From assembly GCA_029204225.1 (NCBI GenBank), contig CM055097.1, positions 32,768,802 to 32,832,801 on the forward strand: a stretch of DNA of 64,000 bases, given 5' to 3'. The DNA is from Diphasiastrum complanatum. Lineage: Eukaryota > Streptophyta > Lycopodiopsida > Lycopodiales > Lycopodiaceae. The notes under the pieces were generated by a model. That model ran no database searches, was not told the DNA's origin, and saw only the letters and a program-made list of their open reading frames with translations. Both the position numbers and the translations under genes were made by a program. Every line of letters starts with the position of its first letter. Within the stretch, counting starts at the first letter, position 1. Below are positions 46,430 to 57,204 of the stretch, one piece after another.

Positions 46430-47250
46430 GCGTGAATATCGAACTTGTGCGCACGGGAGAACTGAACCAAAACTAACAATCAAAATGGCGCAGAAGATGG
46501 ACATGTACGGCAGACAGATACAGAATATCGCACTTGTGCGCGAGTAGGTATACTTGCAAGCAAATGGACAAAAATGAGCGCGCACAAAAGCGATATGTCG
46601 CGAATTTTGAGAATGCAAAAGGTAAAAAATTATTCGGTTTCCGTGCCATTTATCTAAATTTTTGCACGTGTGGTCAACGAACTTATGACACGTGTCTACC
46701 TTCAATTCGACAACAGGCGCATGCACGTGTGAGATGACACCTGCACATGTGTGAAATGACATCTAGACACGTGTCGCGCGTTCATTCGAGTGCTTATAAA
46801 CACGTGTCGCTCTCGCATTCGGTAGTACAAGACCCACACGTGTAGTGTGACAGAGTGACACATGTCGCACTCGCATTTGTCCGTACAACTCTCACACGTG
46901 TGACAGGACGTTCTTTCACACGTGCAAACCCTGATATAAAATCACAAATTTCAATGAATTTTTTTCACTTTTTTTTTCGCTCCGCATATCGCATTTGTGC
47001 ACGCCCTTCATGATCAAAATTCCTCCTACTACCTTCCATGCGCACAAGTCCGATACCTCTTCCTACGTGTCACCCCATATCGCACTTGTGCGTCTTTCCT
47101 CATATCTAATCGTTCTCTCTGATAATCTGCTCGCATAGGTCCGATATACCGTACATTTTGTCCGTACATAGTAGTCCTTTGTGAGTTCTTTATTATCCCT
47201 TCCTTCTCATCCTAACCTTCACGCACAAGTCCACTATCACATAGTTCACG
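46430..47250. promoter_or_regulatory. Bidirectional motif array between gene X and the H3-like gene
   Basis: About eight copies of a 16-base motif near ATATCGCACTTGTGCG: forward at about 46438, 46523, 46986, 47078; inverted at about 46578, 47040, 47131, 47222. They bracket a cluster of about ten ACACGTGT-type words at 46664-46926, several of them perfect 8-base or 10-base palindromes (GACACGTGTC, CACACGTGTG), mostly 20-35 bases apart. The last 16-base motif lies about 20 bases before the ATG at 47254. The same architecture in copy 1 despite diverged sequence between motifs argues for function. Likely binding sites for a bZIP/bHLH-like host factor (ACACGTGT) and an unknown factor. Confidence 0.75.
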
Positions 47251-47253
47251 CCC

Positions 47254-49019
47254 ATGGATAGGAGAAAGCAGACAAGGAGAGACTTCTTCTCTTCTGGCTC
47301 ATCCTCATCTCCTGCGGTTGCCATCACACCCCCTGCTAGACCTAGAACGTGCAACCGCAGCAGGTGGCTCTCTGAGATACGCAAGTATCAGAGGTCAACA
47401 GCTCTGTTGATCCCAAGAGCTCCATTCTACCGTGTTGTCCAAAACATAACAAGAAATGATCTCGGACAACATGTTAGATTTACACCGAGTGCTCTTCAGT
47501 GCCTTCAAGAGGCTGCTGAATATTATATTAGCCTTTTTTTTTAGGATTCTTTTTTGCTTGCCATCCATACCAAGAGGGTTACCATAATGCCCAAGGATTT
47601 TCAACTTCTGATCAGAATGAGGGATAGGTACTGTAGGTTACATGTATCTCAGCCTGCTGCTCCTAGACCAACTCCTGTAGATAGGACTCATCTTCCTACG
47701 AAGTGTCCTAGGAAGCTGACAGCCCCCAAGCGTGCTCCGAAGAAAGTGAAGCCTATCCCAGAATCCATTGTAGATAATGTTGCTGTTGATAATGCTGTAA
47801 ATATAGCTACACCTGTTTTGGATACTCCTAATATTGCTGTAGATACTACACTTCCACCACCTCCTCCTCCTCCCAATTTCTATACATATATAGATTCGGA
47901 TGATTATCTTAAATTTGAGAAAGACATATCGGATGCTATAGATACAATTGGTATTCTTTTTTGTTTTAGACTAGAAGAACTTGATTTTAGTATTAATTTT
48001 AGAGTTCTAGATTGTCTGGATCTCAAAGACAGATAGGCTTCTATCAGTGATCCTGTGATAGAGTCCGGGCTGACACTCTTGCAATTTGACATTGCAAGAG
48101 ATTCATCAAACGAGTTGCTAGCGCTGAGTAACTTTCTGCTCCAGGCCTTCAAGGAGAATAATGACACATTGTCACAGTGTCTGACAAGTGGATTCACACC
48201 AGCAACAAAGTATCTGGTCATTCCTTATCATACCAAGTAAGATATATTAAGTGCTTCTTCCTGTTTTATGCATTAACATTGACATTTTCAGTTTAAATAG
48301 TTCTTAGAATTGCCGCTAAAGTACTTTCAATCTTATTTTGCAGTGACCACTGGAGTTTAAACCCGATCTCTATTAAGAGATTTGTAAATAATATTAAATG
48401 TTCTTGTGTCAAGATGAATTTGGCGAGAAATACGCATAAGGATGTAGATATATTCATTCCATATCTAAGTAAATATATTCCTACAGACGTTGCCCATTCC
48501 GTAGACTGGCAGATCGTCAGCTTGGAGGTAAACTCTTCTTTCTTAATAGCATTTTGAAATCAATATTCTAATGAATATTTTCAATCTAATTCATTCTGTT
48601 TCATAATTGATTTCTTGTGCTGGATTATTTTGCAGTCACCCCAGCAAAATGATTCATTCAGCTGCGGGTGGTACACATTGTACAATGCCAAGCTGGTTTT
48701 TGAGTGGTTCATCCTTCAACAAGATGTTGATATTTCTAAGATAATAAATTCTGTTTATTTCTATTTTGGAATCACGATTAGTTTTCTATTCTGGTGATGT
48801 TATTGGCCATTACTAATACATGAATGTTCCATTTTGCAGTTTACACTTCTTGAGTACACATCAAGCCAGGTGTACAGATTTAGACAAGAAATCAAGATTA
48901 GAAAAAATATAGATAGGATACAACAAAAATACATGTATAGACTTCATAGAAAAATATACATTGATATATCAAATGCTACTCCAGTTTATGAATTTGGGAG
49001 CACAAAAATACATGTATAG
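47254..49019 (+). pseudogene. Histone H3-like domain fused to Ulp1/C48-type cysteine peptidase, copy 2
   Basis: Exons 47254-48236, 48344-48527, 48636-48740 and 48840-49019. The tail MDRRKQTRRD aligns with the H3 start ARTKQTARK (Lys4, Gln5, Thr6, Arg8 kept). Residues about 44-135 form the H3 fold: SEIRKYQRSTALLIPRAPF, FTPSALQCLQEAAEYY, AIHTKRVTIMPKDFQL. Then a basic Pro/Lys linker and YTYIDSDDYLKFEKDI. The peptidase has IPYHTNDHWSLNP across the first splice (catalytic His), CVKMN, WQIVSLE and SPQQNDSFSCGWYTLYNA (Gln and catalytic Cys). C48 enzymes remove SUMO-like tags, so an H3 fold would place one on chromatin (inference). Defects: GAA-to-TAG (47543), TAG at 48035, third donor ata for gta, a deletion of about 100 bases fusing past the true stop. 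Confidence 0.85.
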
Positions 49020-49220
49020 ATGCCCAACTTGGGCTTTCATTTATTGAATGAAAGGGTGTATACACACATTTTTACTAAAGTTTATTTGAAACTATTGTTC
49101 TCCCACAATGGTGATTGTTGTAGGTAGATCTTTGCAGCACGTTATCAGCTCCTGTCTTTTTCGCATCTGTGACATGGCAAATATTAGTGAATGTGCAATT
49201 GTAAATGATGATATTTTCTA
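49020..49220. other. Intergenic between convergent peptidase gene and gene Y
   Basis: No gene. Conserved with 30880-31086 of copy 1, so both genes' 3' flanks are part of the element. Confidence 0.6.
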
Positions 49221-50440
49221 TTATTTTGTTCTATTTTGAAATGGCAATAAACATAAAGTACTTACGAGTCTTCCGTTGATGATAAATCTGAAATATGTTG
49301 GTAGATTGGTTTGTAATAGCATGAGCTCTGTTCTGATAAAATCAAGCTTCCAGTGCTCTTCCACCTCAACCATAGTCAAATATTCCTCATTGTAGATAAT
49401 GCTTATCTCCATTCGGTTTGTGTGACCATTTAGTTCAAAGTCTTGATCCAGTGGTAGCCATGTACCTTCAATTTTCTTGTATCTCTGGTAGCTAAATGTG
49501 AGACTGAGCATTTGCTTTTTGATATGATAACGAAAGATCATTGAGGACTTTTTAATCCTGCATTCTATGTCATTATTTGTTTTACTATCGTAGCCTTGAT
49601 CCATGAGATCTGACAAAGTCTCATCTGATAAATCCTTGCAAACAAATAAAGTTGGTGTCCTACGAACACTAGCACTCGAGAAAAAATCAACAAATGTATG
49701 CAATGAGATAAACCAACTTAGGTGAACAATTTTGGAGCATGTGCTTATCTTCATAGCATTTTTAATATCAATGAGTAGCTTGCATCTCAAGGATTCAGAA
49801 ACAATGCTGTCATGAGTAGGCCACTCATCACTTTGAAAACTAGGCAATGAAATTGCTTCGAGCTTGCCAAAACCTCCATCTGTTTGTGGCGTATATAAAG
49901 ATTCATAAAAAAAGATACCACAATCTGCAAGTTCCTTTGGACTTCTTCCTTGTATTGTAGCTTTCCAACATTAGAGTAAACACGTCTATTATTCCTGCAA
50001 GTGATTGTGCGGGCTCCCATTCACTTATGCATGATGGATATAAATCTGAAAGAAAAAAACAATGTTGAAGCATTTAAATCATAATCTGAAGAGCATCAAT
50101 AAAGAAAATCACCTATGATTGTTGTAGAGTGCATATGTTTTGATATACTTACAATTACATTTTTGATGATCATGAGGATTGATATCATGTACTTTGATTT
50201 CTGAATGCATATATACATGTTGCACTAAGACTTCTGATATCAATTGACCTCCCGGGGTAGTCTTAAACTCTAAAATTCTTGCTTTCCAATAAGATTTGTA
50301 AGTCATTTTTGCTCTTTTCTTTTGTCGAAAATTGCCCTTTGATGATGGATGTAGCAATACCCATGAGTTCTTCGTATATTTTGTTGGCTTCCAGTTATCA
50401 GCTTCATCTTTCTCATTGTAAAGAATCACAGAAGTAAAAC
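49221..50440 (-). pseudogene. Gene Y: BAH-like segment plus unknown domain
   Basis: The 5' exon (50440 to about 50153) reads NSWVLLHPSSKGNFRQKKRAKMTYKSYWKARILEFKTTPG...SEVLVQHVY, which resembles the strands of a BAH-type chromatin reader ('yWkARIlE...'). The donor is aatt|gtaagt and the acceptor tttcag near 50046. The second part (DLYPSCISEWEPAQSLAGIIDVFTLMLESY, then from 49847 PSFQSDEWPTHDSIVSESLRCK...CSKIVHLSWFISLHTFVDFF...RYKKIEGTWLPLDQDF...VEVEEHWKLDFIRTELMLLQ) matches nothing I know. A shift near 49900 and a copia junction at about 50440 break it. A chromatin role would fit its histone-like neighbour but is inferred. Confidence 0.5.
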
Positions 50441-51945
50441 ACGGGATCATTCGTCAAGTGAATTGCAGAAGTATTGTCCATCTGCAAAATCAATGGCTCC
50501 TGATTGCTTTCACTTAGTCCATCGAGGAACTGTTTGAGTCATGTGATTTCGTTGGCCATCTACTTGGCTGCAACATATCTGCTTTGCAGGATGATTGAGC
50601 TATAATGGTCTGCTTCTTGCTGTTGCAATGGTTCACCCTCCTTAGACACTTTTATAGTCATCCTTGAGAGATTCCCAGCTAGCATCACTATAGGAATGCA
50701 TATGAAAACTTGCATCACGAGAGTAACATAGCCCATAATCCTTCATCTGCTGAAGGTACTGTAAGATTCGCTTTTCAATCTTCCAGTGTGCTAAGCCTAG
50801 ATTCGTGCTGAATTGGCTCATCCTAAAGACGACATAAGCTATGTCGGGACGTGTGTTGTCTGCTAGATACATCAAAGATCCGATCAGCCTCCTGTAAGGC
50901 ATGTGCTGCGTCAACTCTTGCTCTTCTTTTGTCTTCGAACAATCTTTATTCGTCAGGATTGTTCCTCAAGCATTGGAGTTTTTGTCCCTTTGCAATCTAT
51001 CATCCCGGAATCGTCTAGGATTTTTTGGATGTACCTTGACTGATGAAGGTATAGTTGTCTTTCATCATAGTCGTGGTTGATTTGCAAGCCTAGATAACAT
51101 TTGGCTTCTTCTAGGTCTGCTATCTCAAAATATTTCGAGATCTCATTCTTCACTCCTGCAATCAGGCCTTCGCTTCTGCATAGTATCAGGGTGTCATCCA
51201 CATACACAGCAACAATGATGATCTCCCCATCTGCGATTCTCACATAAACATTGGGATCGGCCATCAGAGACTCCAATCCCAAGGATCTCAGGGCATGATT
51301 TTTCTTCTTATATCATTGTCGTGATGATTGTGTCAGATCATAGATACTTCTGTGCATTCGGCATGCATAGGTAGGAAGTGATTCGGAGGTATAACCTGGA
51401 GGTTGATCCATGTAGACTTCTTCATCTAGTTTGCCATGTAGGAATGTTGTCTTCTCATCAACGATGTAAATCCCAAGGTCATATGCAGCTGCATATGCAA
51501 AGAGTAGGCGTAAGGACACATGTTTTATCACTGGAGAGAAGGTCTCAGTGTAGTCGATGTCGTACTTCTAATAAAATCCCTTCGCTACAAGTCTGGCCTT
51601 GTATCTCGAAACATATCCATTCGGTCCATACTTGAGTTTGTAACCCACTTGCATTGCACTGTCGTCTTTCGTTTGTCTGGCGCTAAATGTAGTGTCCATA
51701 CCTCATTCTTCTTCATGGACTTCATTTTCTCATTCATGGCTTGGATCCATTTGTCCTTGTCTGGACTATCGATGGCTTTCTCGACTATTTGTGGTTCGCC
51801 ACTGAATCTGCAAAACTCTTCGGATGTTGAAGTCGAGTTGTGTGGCACAAATCTTGCTGGCGCTCTTCGCTCTCTGGTTGATCTGCTTGGATATTCCTCT
51901 GGTACTGCAATGCTCTTTACACACACACACACACACACACACATT
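50441..51945 (-). pseudogene. Copia reverse transcriptase-RNase H fragment
   Basis: From right to left: PSRSTRERRAPARF...EEFCRFSGEPQIVEKAIDSPDKDKWIQAMNEKMKSMKKNEVW (start of RT), then SLRLLFAYAAAYDLGIYIVDEKTTFLHGKLDEEVYM, then IIVAVYVDDTLILC, then PYRRLIGSLMYLADNTRPDIAYVVFRMSQF, then SYSDASWESLKD, ending with MDNTSAIHLTNDPVF at about 50441. Stops and shifts separate the blocks. The last residues run straight into gene Y, so the fragment's end cuts the multi-gene element. It is close in sequence to 54876-56435. Confidence 0.9.
51919..51942 (+). repeat. (CA)n microsatellite
   Basis: About twelve CA units at the 5' edge of the copia RT fragment. Confidence 0.95.
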
Positions 51946-52949
51946 TGTTCTAACTATCAACCAACAGTATGTACTAGAAAAAGAAAATTATTAACTTTAG
52001 AGATATCATAATAGTTGAGGAGCCCAACTCTCCTATGATAAAGCACTAGGTCATATAGTTTAATTGGCATTGAGCTACAAGTCGTCATGGCATGTGACAT
52101 GTATATCATTTTTGTCCAATCACCATCCTATAATTTTTGCAACTAATGAGAATGTACATATTAAAGAATCATCTTTTCTACATTGCTTGTTGGTATTGCT
52201 CTATTTCCAATTTCTACCACACCATTAGTTCACATTTATATAATCAGCTTTACCATCCCTCACATGAAGTAAATGAGAACTCGATTCCACATTAGCAAGA
52301 AGAGGGTTAGGGGAGTTCTAGATGGATGGTTGAGGATTAGGGAGTTGTATATCAAACTGTATCACCATGGCTTTTTATTGGAATACATGAGTGCATATAA
52401 GGAGGTCTTGGAGGACACATATGTGGCACTTGTAGCCTATGCATTGATATTAGAGATGGTGGGATCCAAATAGAGTTGTTCTTTTGTTTTTAGTAAGCAC
52501 TTAAGTGTGCAAAAGAGAGAAATTTTAGAGATAAATAATATATTTGTTCTTCTAATCCTTTGCTAATAAAACAATTTTTTTGTGTTGTGATGTAGTGTGC
52601 TTGTCCACCCTGGGACTCTAACTTCGACTTCTTCAACTAGGTTAGTTTCCCTCATCATACTTGATTCGAATATAAATGCCTTTGGCCTTCGGCCTTCAAT
52701 ATATATTCTAAAAATATCCTTTAATAACATAGTCCTCTGATAAGTTGCATGTTGGTTAGGTTCGTAGTTCAACTCCAATCATTTTCGCAAATGAGAAAAC
52801 AATCTTGTGCTATTAGATTAAGACACAAGTTGTTTTCTAAACCTTTATAATCTTACCATTTTTTGTAGTTTATTAGTTTTTTGTGATCCACTTAGGCTTT
52901 GAATTGTCCACAAGTTATCACTCAATGTTCTAGGATTCTAGTAGCTTAT
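51946..52949. other. No gene recognised
   Basis: A plus-strand frame of 66 codons at 52273-52473 (RTRFHISKKRVRG...LILEMVGSK) and a minus-strand one at 52778-52563 match nothing known. AT-rich, no structural signal. Confidence 0.35.
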
Positions 52950-53620
52950 GTGAGAAATTATGCAAAATACAGCTTGATTATTTTTAGGCCATTTTTATGC
53001 ACATGATGTCATTCCACATGTGTGGAGCCTGTTCCCACATGTGAATCATAGGCATAGGATAGCTTGTACATAATTTCAATACCTATTAAGGCAAATAGCA
53101 AAGCTTTTCCAAGTTAGAATGCATTTTTCTAGATTCTAGCTTTTTCCAAGAGGTGCAATTTGATTGGAAGACCATAGATTTGTATGAGACTTTAGAAGGA
53201 GCTAAAGGACAAGTGAATGTAATATCCCACATGTGTGAAATAGGTCAGGTCAGTCCAAGCCTCGAGCTTTTTGTATATACTCCAATTTGGAGCTCATTTG
53301 GTAAGACTAATTTGACAAGATCTTGAGGATTTTACATCAAACTTGTCTATCTATCTATTTGCATGCATGTTGGTGGATCCAATGCTTTGATTAATGCTAG
53401 TTATTTCCTCTCTACTCTTTGTCCATACAGGAGGCTTTGGTTCACATGTGTGAGACCTATTTGATCTTTAAACACTTTGTTTAGATTGCTCTTGCTTATA
53501 GATCTACATTGTGTCAATTCTAGGTGCAAGTTTTGATGGAGATGAAGATAGTAATGCAACTAGTCACTCTTGTGGATTGAATGAATTATTTTATGTTCCA
53601 AATTGTACTTTTCTTTCACA
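52950..53620 (+). repeat. 5' LTR relic of a copia element
   Basis: 671 bases, starting TGTGAGAAATTATGC and ending CTTTCACA right before a primer-like site. 'tttttgtatatactcc' at about 53268 is a TATA candidate. It contains CACATGTGTG words at about 53010, 53032, 53224 and 53444. Its ends resemble those of 9227-9883 and 37867-38589. No matching 3' LTR seen. Confidence 0.65.
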
Positions 53621-53632
53621 TGGTATCACTTC
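53621..53632 (+). other. Degenerate tRNA primer-binding site
   Basis: TGGTATCACTTC, first eight bases as in the initiator-Met site TGGTATCAGAGC, directly following the LTR end. Confidence 0.6.
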
Positions 53633-54875
53633 TAACAAGTAGTAGCATTGGAAATTTGGGATCAATGATTGAATTTGTGTCTCAAGAATCTTTTACACAC
53701 ATGTGAGTGTGTGTAGCACTAGGAGTTATAATCTGAGATTTTTGCACGAGGTGTAGAAAAATCTATAAGGATTTCAAATCTATGGGTAGATTTAATATTG
53801 CATCATCACATCTAGTATTTTGTTCTAATTTTTAGGTGTCTAAAAAGTGCTTTTTCAAGTTGATCAAGATCAAAACGTGGAGAAAAGGATAGATCTTCGC
53901 TTATAAGGGTCAAAAGTCTCAATTTTTGTGTGTAGAACTGATGTATGATTGTATGAAGCTCAAATTGATTCTAGTCAACCTTTCTTTACTCTGTTGGGAA
54001 CGATTGAGACACAAAGGGGGGTCTGATAGGCCGCAGCGGAAACAGAGGCCATCATCCCAACAAAGAAAATATAATATGGACAATTTGAAAACTGCAAATG
54101 GGATAGGATCTAGATTACTTAGAGAACGGAATGATAGAGCAATTTTTATATGTGTAAATTTCAGTATAGGTGCCGTAGACAACCATAAAGAGAGAATGTA
54201 AAATGATTAGGTGCTTGGGACAACCATCCACTTCTCTATTATTGACATAAAAAAATGTTAATCAATTAGGCATCTATGACAACCATACATTTCTTCATTA
54301 CTGATATTCATGATAGTAGAGGAAGAAGAGTGAGAGTCATTCAAGCGTTTAACATGAATGCAAGGTGATAGAACAATAGCGAATTTGTATTATCAATGTT
54401 GTAGTAACAACTATCATATCACAAGACAATCGCGCTGATAAGCACATGATCCTACTTGTAGAAAAAAATCAATTGCTATAGTTTTGAATAACACTTTCTC
54501 TATGATCTCTAAGTTCTAAGTATGAGGATTCAGATACAATGAAAACTAGTTTTGGTCTTTTGATCTTTGTCTATGTATCTTCGTCTCTATGTTTGTCTCT
54601 AATCACTCAGTTCCTTATATAGCTGTCAGATGATCTTGTATTATTCAAATCACAAAGTTTAAAAGATCATTAATAGTTCTATAGTAGATATGTAAATCAA
54701 TTATTGGCGGATCGTGAAGACGTAGACAACCACAATCTCCTTCATATGTGATTGCAAGAGCATGATATTGCGGTGCGGTCGCAACCGTATGTTGACCACA
54801 ATCATTGACTTGTGGTGTGCTACAGTCAGTCTTCTTTGTAACTTGCGGTTCGTTCACTTCACATGTTGACCGCAA
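53633..54875. other. Decayed retroelement sequence
   Basis: No gag recognised. TGTTGGGAACGATTGAGACAC at 53992 looks like the start of another copia-type LTR, with 'ccttatatagctg' (about 54613) as its TATA box, which would place an LTR just before the pol fragment that starts at 54876. Its end could not be fixed. Confidence 0.35.
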
Positions 54876-56436
54876 GTGTATAGCTTGTACCAAGAACACC
54901 TACGACTCACGAGAAATCTGCTATCCATAGAAGGGACAAAGGTAAGGCAATCGCCGCGCTCACACCACCACCGAGAAGATCCAGTAGAGGGAGAAGGCAA
55001 CTTGTCAGGTATACACCAAAATGCCTCAACTCAAGAAGAGTTCTGCGGATTCGGGAGTGAACCCCAAACGTATGAACAAGCTATCAACACCCTAGAGAAA
55101 GAAAATTGGATTAAGGCCATGGAAGACAAAATGACCTCCATGAAACAAAACGAGCTGTGGAACCTTGAGCCCTTACCAGCAGATAGGAACTGTCAAATGA
55201 AAATAGGTCTACAAATACAAATATGGATTAGATGACAATGTATCAAAATACAAAGCCAGACTAGTTGCCAAGGGCTTCTCACAAAAGTACGATGTGGACT
55301 ACACTGATACCTTTTCCCTGATAGTCAAACATACTTCGCTACACATGTTGTTCACATATGCAACAACCTACAGTGTCAAGGTCCATATCGTAGATGAGAA
55401 GGCAATATTTATGCATGGAGATCTGAAGGAAAAAATCTATATGGAGCAATCACTAGGATTTACCTACAAGACATTTCTTAGCTATGCCTGCAAGATGCGC
55501 AAGAGCATCTACGGACTAAAGCAGTCTGTCAGGCAATGGTATAAGAAAAAGGATCACGCACTTAGATCCTTGGGTTTCTAGCCCTTAAGAGCTGATTACA
55601 ATGTCTATGTGAAGATAATATATGGTGAAATCATTATCATTGGAGTCTATGTCGATGATACATTAATTCAGTCAATAAAGGACCATGTCATTGCACAAGT
55701 AAAGGAGGACATCTCAAAAAACTTTGAGATATCAGATCTAGGTGAAGCAAGATGCTACCTAGGTTTACAGATTGAAAGAGAACTTGAAGGTGGGAGATTA
55801 TTTCTACACTAGTCAAGATACATCCACAAGATAATTGATGATTTCCAGATGACAGATTGCAAGGGAATAAATACTCCAATGGTTCTTGGCACAATGTTAA
55901 CTAATGAAGACTGTCCACAAAATGATGAAGAGTCGGAAGCTATGCTGCAAAAGCCTTATAGAAGGCTTATCGGCTCACTAATGTATTTGGCAGATAACAC
56001 ATGGCTAGACATTGCTTACGTAGTATTTAGAATGAGCCAATTCAACATTAACCCAAGACCCACATACTAGAAGATTGCAAAAAGGATTTTGCAATACTTG
56101 AAATAGACAAAGGACTATGGTCTTTGTTTTTCTCAAGATGTAGGATTTCAGATCAAGTCCTGCAGCAATGCGAGTTGGGCATCCATAAAGGACGACTCCA
56201 AGAGTGTTTCAAGAATGTCGGTGTTCTCTGGATCAGTAAGAAACAGACAATAGTTGCACAATCGTCTTGCGAAGTAGAATATGTTGCAGCAGCCAAGATG
56301 GCCAATGAGCTTACATGGCTCAGGCAGTTCCTCGACAGACTAGGAGAGAAAAGTGAGAAACCACTAACTCTACATATGGACAACACGTTCGCCATACATC
56401 CAACAAGGGATCTCGTGTTTCATTCCAAAATGTAGT
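54876..56436 (+). pseudogene. Copia reverse transcriptase-RNase H fragment
   Basis: Blocks: ASTQEEFCGFGSEPQTYEQAINTLEKENWIKAMEDKMTSMKQNELWNLEPL; DYTDTFSLIVKHTSLHMLFTYATTYSVKVHIVDEKAIFMHGDL; IYGLKQSVRQWYKK; IIGVYVDDTLI; DLGEARCYLGLQI; TDCKGINTPM; PYRRLIGSLMYLADNTWLDIAYVVFRMSQF; SISKKQTIVAQSSCEVEYVAAAKMANELTW; HMDNTFAIH...FHSKM. Five or more stops or shifts (for example TAG at 55581 and 55810). It stops in the same part of RNase H as 50441-51945, without ADILTKP and without an LTR. Confidence 0.9.
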
Positions 56437-56529
56437 GGGGCTATGTCCTTCCTAGCCTCAACCCAAGATCCAAGCATCAAGGAGATGAAGTTAGTCGTCA
56501 CGTGGAGGTTCGATCCCGTGAGAACAATA

Positions 56530-57204
56530 GCATATCTCAGATTTTAGCATGCATGGAAGATCCACATCTAACTCTAACATCCATTAACACTATGCATTAA
56601 CACTACATCCATTAACCCTACAATTTACAATGATAATAGCTTACTCTTTCTCTCTCTCCCTTTCTCTCATAAAAAGCATAAGAAATGGCAATCCCAATAA
56701 CATTCAAATCCAACAATTAGCAAATACAACAAAAGCATGAGAGATGGAGGAAAAGAGATAGAGATCAAGGACATTTACAAGTCCATTCCATAAAAAAACC
56801 AATCTGCTTGTATTGAAATGAAGATCTGAACATGAGGAGCAACTCGAGTTTGCCCCTATTTATAGTGGAGAGGAGGACCTTGGTCTCAAAATCCTATTGG
56901 TCCATTTCTACCTCCCTAACTATTCAAACTTAAAAAAGAGTGGGAATCCATTCAAAATTGGAGGGAACTAATTTGAATTCGAATTTGAACCAATTTTGGT
57001 GGGAGACCCAACTTTATTCACTAACTTGACATTTAGGCCTGCGACAATAAAAGTCTCGCAAAATGGCCTAAAGTCCTTATATTGACTTTCTAATTATCAA
57101 ATAACTATGTGATCATCGGGTTGGACTTGCACACACAGGGTGCCAAATCCCTCTCACTTATTAACTAGGGTTAGGATTGCCTCGGATCCGCAAACCCTCC
57201 AACA
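56530..57204 (-). repeat. 3' LTR of gypsy copy 2 (left end approximate)
   Basis: The inverse of TGTTGGAGGGTTTGCGGAT starts at 57204 next to the purine-rich 'ttttggtgggggatac'. The minus-strand TATA-like 'ctataaataggggc' (about 56871) matches the position in copy 1. Similar to 24291-24737 in ordered blocks with several indels. The left end lies between 56436 and about 56540. Confidence 0.75.

Larger units (their letters stand above)
41740..50440. mobile_element. Multi-gene DNA transposon, copy 2 (most complete)
   Basis: About 8.7 kb with four genes as two convergent pairs: transposase (+) against gene X (-), and histone H3-like/Ulp1 (+) against gene Y (-). X and the H3-like gene diverge from a motif-dense intergenic region. 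GT-AG introns recur at equal positions in copy 1. The left limit is set by where similarity to copy 1 begins. The right limit is set by a copia fragment that cuts gene Y at about 50440, so one terminus is lost. No reverse transcriptase belongs to it, so a cut-and-paste DNA element is the best fit. It is not one of the plant superfamilies I can recognise by motif. Confidence 0.8.

Noticed and set aside
51520-52011. A 163-codon plus-strand frame
   Set aside because: It is the antisense shadow of the copia RT fragment and runs through the (CA)n tract.
56500-56525. 'ggttcgatccc', a tRNA B-box-like word
   Set aside because: No cloverleaf can be drawn around it. The flanking bases do not pair as a T-stem, and no A-box or acceptor stem is at the right distance.
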